Below are positions 15,113 through 21,958 of a stretch of 64,000 nt of DNA, in pieces. Every line of letters starts with the position of its first letter. Within the stretch, counting starts at the first letter, position 1. A program made the position numbers and the translations under genes. The stretch is from an uncultured Hydrogenophaga sp. Lineage in GTDB: Bacteria > Pseudomonadota > Gammaproteobacteria > Burkholderiales > Burkholderiaceae_C. Location: assembly GCF_958439165.1 (NCBI RefSeq), contig NZ_OY288126.1, positions 148,720-212,719 of the forward strand. The letters are read 5' to 3'. Below the pieces are notes generated by a model. The model was not told the DNA's origin and made no database searches. It saw only the letters and a program-made list of their open reading frames with translations.

Positions 15113-16356
15113 CACTTGTACACCGGGAAGCGGGCGGTCAGGGCGTTGACCTTGGCGCGCACCGTTTCGATGTTGGCCGCGTCGCGCGGGTTGTCCAGCA
15201 CGTCGGCGATCAGGTGGGCGGTGGCTCGGGCTTCCTCGTCCTTGAAGCCGCGGGTGGTCATGGCCGGGGTGCCGATGCGCACGCCGCTGGTGACCATCGG
15301 CTTCTCGGGGTCGTTGGGGATGGCGTTCTTGTTGATGGTCATGTGGGCCTGGCCCAGCACGGCCTCGGCCTCCTTGCCGGTGATGCCCTTGGCGCGCAGG
15401 TCGACCAGCATCACGTGGCTCTCGGTCCGGCCGCTGACGATGCGCAGGCCGCGCTGGGTCAGCGTTTCCGCCACGACCTGGGCGTTGCGGATGACCTGCT
15501 GCTGGTACAGCTTGAAACCGGGCTCGAGCGCCTCCTTGAAGGCCACGGCCTTGCCCGCGATCACGTGCATCAGCGGACCGCCCTGCAGGCCGGGGAAGAT
15601 GGCGCTGTTGATGGCCTTCTCGTGCTGGGCCTTCATCAGGATGATGCCGCCACGGGGACCGCGCAGGCTCTTGTGGGTGGTGGAGGTCACCACGTCGGCA
15701 TGGGGCACCGGGTTCGGGTACACGCCGGCGGCGATCAGGCCGGCGTAGTGGGCCATGTCGACCAGGAAGATGGCGCCGACTTCCTTGGCGATGCGGGCGA
15801 AGCGCTCGAAGTCGATATGCAGGCTGTAGGCCGACGCGCCGGCAATGATCAGCTTGGGCCGGGTCTCGCGGGCCTTGGCTTCCATGGCTTCGTAGTCGAT
15901 GGCTTCCTGGGCGTTCAGGCCGTAGGAGACGACGTTGAACCACTTGCCCGACATGTTCAGCGGCATGCCGTGGGTCAGGTGGCCGCCCTCGGCCAGGCTC
16001 ATGCCCATGATGGTGTCGCCGGGCTTGAGGAAGGCCAGGAACACGGCCTCGTTGGCCGAGGCGCCGCAGTGCGGCTGCACGTTGACGGCGTCGGCGCCGA
16101 ACAGTTGCTTGGCGCGGTCGATGGCCAGCTGTTCGGCCACGTCCACATACTCGCAGCCACCGTAGTACCGCTTGCCGGGGTAGCCCTCGGCGTACTTGTT
16201 GGTCAGCTGAGAACCTTGGGCGGCCATCACGGCCGGCGAGGCGTAGTTCTCGCTGGCGATCAGCTCGATGTGATGTTCCTGGCGCGCGTTCTCGGCCTGG
16301 ATGGCGGCAAACAGCTCGGGGTCGGTTTGTTCGATGAGGATGTTGCGGTCGTACAT
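15112..16356 (-). CDS. glyA: serine hydroxymethyltransferase
   Basis: 414 residues, full length. GlyA interconverts serine and glycine with tetrahydrofolate and is the main source of one-carbon units. Signatures: HIELIASENYASPAVMAAQGS, KRYYGGCEYVD, PHCGASANEAVF, the PLP lysine in TSTTHKSLRGPRGG, and the C-terminal GVRIGTPAMTTRGF. An AGGA motif is positioned 5-6 nt before the ATG. The gene has an unusually long untranslated leader (next entry) and is followed on the same strand by nrdR. Confidence 0.98.
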   Translation of the reverse strand: MYDRNILIEQTDPELFAAIQAENARQEHHIELIASENYASPAVMAAQGSQLTNKYAEGYPGKRYYGGCEYVDVAEQLAIDRAKQLFGADAVNVQPHCGASANEAVFLAFLKPGDTIMGMSLAEGGHLTHGMPLNMSGKWFNVVSYGLNAQEAIDYEAMEAKARETRPKLIIAGASAYSLHIDFERFARIAKEVGAIFLVDMAHYAGLIAAGVYPNPVPHADVVTSTTHKSLRGPRGGIILMKAQHEKAINSAIFPGLQGGPLMHVIAGKAVAFKEALEPGFKLYQQQVIRNAQVVAETLTQRGLRIVSGRTESHVMLVDLRAKGITGKEAEAVLGQAHMTINKNAIPNDPEKPMVTSGVRIGTPAMTTRGFKDEEARATAHLIADVLDNPRDAANIETVRAKVNALTARFPVYK

Positions 16357-16584
16357 GGCAATCCTGAGGAGGCAGTCCTGTGAAGGGTTGGTTCCTTGTG
16401 CGCTGACAAGGGCTGCCCAGGCGAACGGCTGAACGCACGCACCATCGGGTCCGGGCGGTGCGCTTCCCAGTGGTTGTCCCGGGCAGGCCGGGGGGCCACG
16501 TCAGCGGACGACCCGTCAGGGTGACCGCCTATCGCCAGTTGCGCACGCGCGGATTCTAGCCGAGCACCTGGCTCGGCCGGGTCC
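16357..16584 (-). promoter_or_regulatory. long leader region upstream of glyA
   Basis: 228 nt separate the lytic transglycosylase stop from the glyA start. On the minus strand a -10-like TAGAAT lies about 200 nt before the glyA ATG, directly after a 7-bp hairpin (GCCGAGC/GCTCGGC, 16559-16577) that could also end the transglycosylase transcript. If transcription starts there, glyA would have a structured leader of about 190 nt with several GC-rich helices. I could not match it to a known riboswitch class, and no -35 element is clear. Confidence 0.35.
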
Positions 16585-17469
16585 TCAGGAGGGGATGACC
16601 GCTGCCGGCGAGGGTGATCCGGTCGGGACCACCGCCTCCATGTCGACCGCCGGCGCCTGCCGGGCCGGCGGGACTTCCAGCTGCTTGACCGGAATGGGCT
16701 GTGCGACCGGTGCAGGGCGGGGCACGGCGCGACCCAGGGCCACGCTCTGGATCCGGGCGTGCTCGGCCATGACGCGGTCGATGTACCAGCCGCCGTCGGT
16801 GGTGACAGCGCCCACGTACAGGCGGAGTCCACCCTCGACCGAGCCGGCGCGGCGGACGGCATCCTGCAGCACCTGCACGCCCACCCGCAGGTTGGACACC
16901 GGGTCGAAGGCCGCCAGATGGCCGCCGAAGTCCTCGTACTTGTCGGTGTGCACGCGGGTCAGCACCTGCATCAGGCCCTGAGCGCCGACCGGGCTCTGGG
17001 CGAAGGGGTTGAACCGCGACTCCACGGCCATCACGGCGAGGATCAGGGTCGGATCGATGCGGGCCTTCTCGCCCACGGCATAGGCCTCGGTCACCAGGGC
17101 GGCCAGCGGCTCCGGGGCCACGCGGTACTTGCGGCTCAGCCACTGGGTGACCTTGGCCTGCTGTTCCGGCAGGGCCGAGAGGTCGGCGGCGGTCACCCGG
17201 TCGACGGCATTCGGTTCGACCTCGACCAGCTGGGTCACGCTGGCGGCTTCCTGGCGCTGCAGCAGCCAGCCCAGCAGCTGCTCTTCGGCGCTGGCCCGCA
17301 GGTCGGCCCGGAAGCCCAGCACCACGACGGCCACGGCCAGCAGGGTGCCCAGCAGCGCGAGGCTGTTGTGCGTGATGTCGTAAAAACCTCGGTAGGCATC
17401 GGTCATGGCGGTCCTGGCAGAAGCCAGGGCCCGGCTGGCTGCCGGTGCCCGTTGGTTCGGGTTGTTCAT
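16585..17469 (-). CDS. membrane-anchored lytic transglycosylase (SLT domain)
   Basis: 294 residues from the ATG at 17469, which has AGGAG 6 nt upstream; the longer open frame has no better start. One transmembrane helix (about residues 37-53, LALLGTLLAVAVVVLGF) is followed by a periplasmic SLT/goose-lysozyme-like domain: catalytic Glu about residue 150 in LAVMAVESRFNPFA, then SPVGAQGLMQVL and a C-terminal GGLRLYVGAV(T). It cleaves peptidoglycan with formation of 1,6-anhydromuramyl ends. The tail (residues about 250-294) is Pro/Ala-rich. The common AYN motif of the family is YVGA here, a minor deviation. It is monocistronic or leads into glyA. Confidence 0.88.
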   Translation of the reverse strand: MNNPNQRAPAASRALASARTAMTDAYRGFYDITHNSLALLGTLLAVAVVVLGFRADLRASAEEQLLGWLLQRQEAASVTQLVEVEPNAVDRVTAADLSALPEQQAKVTQWLSRKYRVAPEPLAALVTEAYAVGEKARIDPTLILAVMAVESRFNPFAQSPVGAQGLMQVLTRVHTDKYEDFGGHLAAFDPVSNLRVGVQVLQDAVRRAGSVEGGLRLYVGAVTTDGGWYIDRVMAEHARIQSVALGRAVPRPAPVAQPIPVKQLEVPPARQAPAVDMEAVVPTGSPSPAAVIPS

Positions 17470-17627
17470 GTGTCGCTCCTTTCGCGGCGAGGCGGACTTC
17501 ACGGGGAAGCCGGCCTCGTAGGACGGGGGGACGCCATCGGATCCGGTGCGTCGGTGCACCGAGGGCCGACTCCGCCGGGGAGGTGGCGGGAGGGGTCCGG
17601 GATTACCCTGAAGGGCAAAGTCCGCGG

Positions 17628-17656
17628 ATGGTAGGTAGCTGAACATATCGAGTCAA
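17628..17656 (-). promoter_or_regulatory. predicted sigma-70 promoter for the lytic transglycosylase
   Basis: On the minus strand TTGACT (17651-17656) is separated by 17 bp from TACCAT (17628-17633), about 160 nt upstream of the transglycosylase start codon. Just upstream lies a strongly A+T-rich tract (about 17657-17712), consistent with an UP-element-like stretch. The -35 matches consensus at 5 of 6 positions and the -10 at 4 of 6. Confidence 0.5.
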
Positions 17657-17902
17657 TGTTTTGAATCGTGTTTTATAGATTTATAGGTAATATAGATTTG
17701 TAAGAAAAGGTCATTGCTTCTGCCGTCCGAGCGCCGATCCCAGGCCTGGCGCGGGTTTGCCGAGGGTGGCGCCATGTGTCGCGAGAATGACCGTCCATCG
17801 GTTTTTATCGACCTTTCGCGTCCTGAAACCGGATTCCAGGGACGCCGAATGGGTCTGGCCGTGGCCATAAAAATTCCCCATCGCCACCGAGTCCCCAGCC
17901 CC

Positions 17903-17931
17903 TTGAAGTCCAGGCCGCGCAGGCGTAATCT
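17903..17931 (+). promoter_or_regulatory. predicted sigma-70 promoter of candidate small RNA
   Basis: TTGAAG (17903-17908), a 17-bp spacer and TAATCT (17926-17931) on the plus strand, placing a start point near 17937-17938, exactly at the first base of a 9-bp hairpin. The spacing is ideal; both hexamers keep the most conserved positions (TTGA of -35; TA and final T of -10). Confidence 0.5.
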
Positions 17932-17936
17932 GGCCT

Positions 17937-18119
17937 TGCGTTCCGGCACGGAACGCATGAGCCGGCCGAAGCGGTGAAGCCGCTGACCGGACCCCTCCGG
18001 GAGCAATCTCTTGCTCCCTGGCCGTCGGGACCACACCCTCCCGATGTGCCACACCGACGGCAAGTGCATGTTGCCCGCCGTCAACCCCGGCAGACCTGGT
18101 CTGCCGGGGTTTCTTGTTT
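17937..18119 (+). ncRNA. candidate structured small RNA or leader RNA
   Basis: About 183 nt following a well-spaced promoter and ending in an intrinsic terminator. Successive helices can be drawn by eye: 17937-17945/17949-17957 (9 bp, loop GCA); 17970-17974/17980-17984 (5 bp) enclosed by CCGG/CCGG; 17999-18006/18011-18018 (8 bp, loop TCTC); then two mutually exclusive stems, 18022-18028/18054-18060 (7 bp) and 18056-18061/18077-18082 (6 bp, extended by inner GGCAA/TTGCC); and the terminator 18085-18109. No open frame here has coding character. Alternating stems upstream of a terminator are also how riboswitches and attenuators work, so it may instead be a regulatory leader for the DUF748 gene starting at 18176. 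I do not recognise it as 6S, 4.5S, RNase P or tmRNA. Confidence 0.5.
18085..18119 (+). terminator. strong intrinsic terminator
   Basis: Perfect 10-bp stem CCCCGGCAGA (18085-18094) and TCTGCCGGGG (18100-18109) with loop CCTGG, followed by TTTCTTGTTT. It is oriented to stop plus-strand transcripts that begin upstream of 18085, where there is no convincing plus-strand protein gene. Confidence 0.88.
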
Positions 18120-18175
18120 CTGGCGGGGATGTCCCCGGTTGTGGCCGTTCATCGGCTTGCGCGACACTCCACCGC

Positions 18176-21100
18176 ATGACCGCACCCGCCATCTCCTCCC
18201 GCCCCTCCGGTTTCTGGCAGCAGACCTGGCATGCGCCGGTTCGCTGGCGTCGATGGGCGGTGCGAGGCCTGGCGGGTCTGTTGCTGCTCTGGCTGGTGGC
18301 CTGGCTGGGTCTGCCGCCGCTGCTGAAGTCGCAGATCGAGTCCCGCGCCGGCGCGGCCCTGGGCAGGCCGGTTTCGCTGCAGTCGGTGCAGGTGCGGCCC
18401 TGGTCGCTGGAGGTCGATCTGGTCGGGCTTCGGGTGGCCGGTGCCTCCGCCGAGGCTGCGCCGCTGCTCACCGTGGAGCGGCTGCATGTCGATGCCGAAC
18501 TCCAGTCGCTGCTGCGGCTGGCGCCGGTGATCGATGCGCTGCGGATCGAACTTCCGGTGATCCATGTCAGCCATCTCGCCGACGGGCGCTACAGCGTGGA
18601 CGACATCCTCGATCGCATCCGAGCCGCCAGTCCGCCGCCGGATCCACAAGCGGAGCCGGCCCGTTTCGCCCTGTTCAATCTGGAAGTGCAAGGGGGCGAG
18701 CTGACCTTCGAGGACCAGCCGGTAGGCGTGACCCATCGCATTGAAGCGGTCGAGCTGGGCGTTCCCTTCCTGAGCAACCTGCCGTCCCGGCGCGATGTGG
18801 TCACCCAGCCCCGGCTCGCCTTCCGGCTCAATGGCAGCGCGTTCGACTCCAGTGCCCGGACCACCCCGTTCGCCGAGACCCAGACCACACAGGCCCGCCT
18901 GAACATGCCGGCTTTCGACGTGGCTCCCTATCTGCCGTACTGGCCGGCTTCCTTGCCCCTGCGGCCCCTGGCCGGTGTGCTGGACATCGATCTGACGCTG
19001 GACTTCGAGCAGAAGGTGCAGCCCCATGTCCGGCTTTCCGGCTCGGTCGGTGTGGCCGGCTTGCGGGTGGCCGAAACCGGGGCCGCCGCCGGGGACCCCT
19101 GGCTGGGCTGGGAGCGTCTGCAGGTGGCACTCGACGGTGTGGAGCCGCTGGCCCGGAAGGTGACTCTCGGTGCGGTCAGCCTGGACGGCCTTCAGCTGAA
19201 GCTCGACCGCGACGTCCGCGGGCAGACCAACCTGCAGCGCATGCTGGCCCGGCTCGCACCTTCATCCGCGCCGGCACCGACGGCTCCCGCTGCCGCCCGG
19301 CCCGCCACGCCACCGTCGCCCTGGCAGTTCGGCATGGCCTCTTTCGCTCTGAACAACGGGCGCATCGGGTGGCGCGACCAGACCACCCGGCCTGCGGCCG
19401 AGATGGCACTGAACGATCTGCAGGTCCGTCTCGGTGCCGTGGCCTGGCCGATGCAGGCCGCCGCACCGGTGGAACTGTCCGTCCGCGTCGGCGAAACGCC
19501 GCTCTCCCTGCGCGGCGAGGTCAGTGACACCATGGCCCGGCTTCAGGGGTCGCTTCAGGCCTGGCCTCTCTCCACAGTGGCTCCTTATATGAAGCAGGTG
19601 CTGGAGCCTGAGCTGGACGGCCGGCTGAGTGCCGAGCTGGCGCTGGAGTGGGACGCCGCCGCGGCCGACCGGCCCATGGCGGTCCGCGTACGGGGCAGCC
19701 GGTTGGCCCTGGACACCTTGCGCCTGGGTCCCCCGCGCCAGCCACTGGCCCAGTGGAAGGCGCTGGAGCTGTCCGCGCTGGAGCTGGACTGGCCGGCGGC
19801 CCGCCTGTCCATCGGCACGGTGCGGCTGGACGAGCCCCGCCTGCAGGCCGGGCGCGATGCCGATGGCCGCTGGATGTTCGAGGCCTGGCTGCGTCAGGCG
19901 GCTGTGCCCGCCGAGACTGTGCCAACCACCCCGACCCAGGCCGAGGCGACCCCCGCCGCAACCCCGGCATGGCAGGTGAGCGTGGGCGATCTGCGCCTGG
20001 AGCGCGCCGGCCTGCGCTGGACCGACCGTTCAGGCGCCCGACCGGTCGATCTGGTGGTCTCCGGTCTGGACCTGCGGCTGCAGAACCTGGCGCCGCTGGC
20101 CGCACGCCAGCCCGACATGCCGCTGAGCCTGCAGGCCCGGGTGGCCGTGGCCGACCGCTCCAGCGAGCCCGGGCGGGTGAACGTGAACGGCACGCTGCGC
20201 CTGCCGGCGGCCGATGCCGGGCTGGCTGCCCGCACCCGCCTGCAGCTGGAGCGGCTGCCGCTGCATGCGCTGGAGCCGTACTTCGGGGATCGGCTGGCCA
20301 TCGAGCTGCTGCGGGCCGACGCCAGCCTGCGCGGCCAGCTCGACCTGGAGCTCGCGGCCGATGGCCCGCGCGTCAAGCTGACAGCCGACGCCGCGCTGGA
20401 AGACCTGCGTGCCCACAGCCTGACCCCGGCCGAAGAGCTGCTGACCTGGAAGTCGCTGCAGCTGCGCGGTGTCCGGCTGCAGACCGCGCCGGGCGAGGCC
20501 CTGCAGCTGGCCGTCGCGGAAACCGTGCTGAGCGATTACTTCGCCCGGGTCATCATCGATCCCGAAGGCCGCATCAATCTGCAGGGACTGGTGAAGCCGG
20601 CAACCGCGGAGGCTCCCGCCCCATCCGCCGCACCCGCCACCCCGGCCCCGGTGGCCGAGGGGCCGGCCCCCGACATCCGTTTCGGTCCGGTCAGCCTGGT
20701 GAACGGGCGGGTGCTGTTCTCCGACCGGTTCATCCGCCCCAACTACACCGCCAATCTGAGCGAACTCACCGGCACCCTGAGCGCCTTTGCCAGCCAGCCG
20801 CCAGCGCCCGGCGTGCCGCTGGCGCTGGCCGACCTGTCGCTCAAGGGCCGGGCCGAAGGCACGGCGGCGCTCGACATCAGCGGGCGCATCAACCCGCTGG
20901 CCCGCCCGCTGGCGCTCGACGTGCAGGCCAAGGTGCGCGACCTGGAGCTGCCGCCGCTGTCGCCTTACAGCGCCAAGTACGCCGGCTACGGCATCGAGCG
21001 CGGCAAGCTCAGCGTCGATCTGGCCTACCGCATCGACCCCGACGGCCAGCTCAGCGCCAGCAACCAGATCGTGCTCAACCAGCTCAGCTTCGGCGAGCGC

Positions 21101-21874
21101 ATCGAGGGCAGCAGCGCGCCCAACCTGCCGGTCAAGCTGGCGGTGGCACTGCTGGCGGACCGCAATGGCGTGATCGACATCAACCTGCCGGTCAGCGGCT
21201 CGCTGAACGACCCGCAGTTCCGCGTGGGGCCGATCATCGTCAAGCTGATCTTCAATCTGATCGGCAAGGCCATCACGGCGCCGTTCGCGCTGATTGCCGG
21301 GGCATTCGGCAGCGATGGTCCGGACATGAGCCAGGTCGGTTTCGTGCCGGGCAGTGCTGCCCTGGGCGAGGAGGGGCTGCGCCAGCTGGAGGCGGTGGCC
21401 AAAGCCCTGACCAGCCGGCCGTCGCTGCAACTCACCGTCATGGGGCACAGCGACCTCGAGGCCGAGCGCGCCGGTTTTCAGCGCGCCCGCCTGGACGCGC
21501 AGGTGCAGGCCGAAAAACGCCGCCAGCTGGCCCGCAGCGGTGCCGCCGTGCCCCCGGTGGTGACGGTCGCTCCGCAGGAATATCCGGACCTGCTGAAGGA
21601 GGTCTACCGTCGCTCCGAGGTGGCCAAGCCGCGCAACCTGGTCGGCCTGGCCAAGGACATTCCGGTGCCCGACATGGAGAAGCTGCTGATGGCGGCCGTG
21701 CCCGTCAATGACGACGCCATGCGCGAACTGGCCGTGGCCCGCGCCGTGGCGGTCAAGGACTTCCTGGCCACCCGGTCCGTTCCGGAAGACCGGTTGTTCC
21801 TCGGTGCGCCGAGGCTGCAGGCCGCCGGCGACGGCTGGAAGCCGCAGGCCGAACTGCAGCTCGCACCGCGTTGA
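18176..21874 (+). CDS. DUF748 (AsmA-superfamily) domain protein
   Basis: 1232 residues from the ATG at 18176; the open frame extends upstream through the terminator and is not translated there. One N-terminal transmembrane segment (about residues 30-48, VRGLAGLLLLWLVAWLGLP) precedes a very long periplasmic beta-rich region with the repeated DUF748 pattern (LLTVERLHVDAELQSLLR, FALFNLEVQGGELTFED, and ISGRINPLARPLALDVQAKVRDLELPPLSPYSAKYAGYGIERGKLS-type segment near residue 940). AsmA-like proteins such as YhdP/TamB form long grooves that move phospholipids to the outer membrane; that role here is inference. The C-terminal 170 residues (GSAALGEEGLRQLEAVAKAL, MGHSDLEAERAG) look OmpA-like but incomplete. 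Confidence 0.85.
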   Translation: MTAPAISSRPSGFWQQTWHAPVRWRRWAVRGLAGLLLLWLVAWLGLPPLLKSQIESRAGAALGRPVSLQSVQVRPWSLEVDLVGLRVAGASAEAAPLLTVERLHVDAELQSLLRLAPVIDALRIELPVIHVSHLADGRYSVDDILDRIRAASPPPDPQAEPARFALFNLEVQGGELTFEDQPVGVTHRIEAVELGVPFLSNLPSRRDVVTQPRLAFRLNGSAFDSSARTTPFAETQTTQARLNMPAFDVAPYLPYWPASLPLRPLAGVLDIDLTLDFEQKVQPHVRLSGSVGVAGLRVAETGAAAGDPWLGWERLQVALDGVEPLARKVTLGAVSLDGLQLKLDRDVRGQTNLQRMLARLAPSSAPAPTAPAAARPATPPSPWQFGMASFALNNGRIGWRDQTTRPAAEMALNDLQVRLGAVAWPMQAAAPVELSVRVGETPLSLRGEVSDTMARLQGSLQAWPLSTVAPYMKQVLEPELDGRLSAELALEWDAAAADRPMAVRVRGSRLALDTLRLGPPRQPLAQWKALELSALELDWPAARLSIGTVRLDEPRLQAGRDADGRWMFEAWLRQAAVPAETVPTTPTQAEATPAATPAWQVSVGDLRLERAGLRWTDRSGARPVDLVVSGLDLRLQNLAPLAARQPDMPLSLQARVAVADRSSEPGRVNVNGTLRLPAADAGLAARTRLQLERLPLHALEPYFGDRLAIELLRADASLRGQLDLELAADGPRVKLTADAALEDLRAHSLTPAEELLTWKSLQLRGVRLQTAPGEALQLAVAETVLSDYFARVIIDPEGRINLQGLVKPATAEAPAPSAAPATPAPVAEGPAPDIRFGPVSLVNGRVLFSDRFIRPNYTANLSELTGTLSAFASQPPAPGVPLALADLSLKGRAEGTAALDISGRINPLARPLALDVQAKVRDLELPPLSPYSAKYAGYGIERGKLSVDLAYRIDPDGQLSASNQIVLNQLSFGERIEGSSAPNLPVKLAVALLADRNGVIDINLPVSGSLNDPQFRVGPIIVKLIFNLIGKAITAPFALIAGAFGSDGPDMSQVGFVPGSAALGEEGLRQLEAVAKALTSRPSLQLTVMGHSDLEAERAGFQRARLDAQVQAEKRRQLARSGAAVPPVVTVAPQEYPDLLKEVYRRSEVAKPRNLVGLAKDIPVPDMEKLLMAAVPVNDDAMRELAVARAVAVKDFLATRSVPEDRLFLGAPRLQAAGDGWKPQAELQLAPR

Positions 21875-21958
21875 AGCCTGCGCGAACGCGGCGACAATAG
21901 GCGTTTGGCTGCGCGTGCTGCGCAGCCCATCCCTTTTTGCCCTTCGCCCAGATCTGCC

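Noticed and set aside
17653..18471. Minus- and plus-strand open frames across the intergenic region before the DUF748 gene (for example 17653-18471 minus, 17714-17977 plus).
   Set aside because: No ribosome sites, no domains, and they run through strong hairpins and a terminator; the RNA interpretation fits better.
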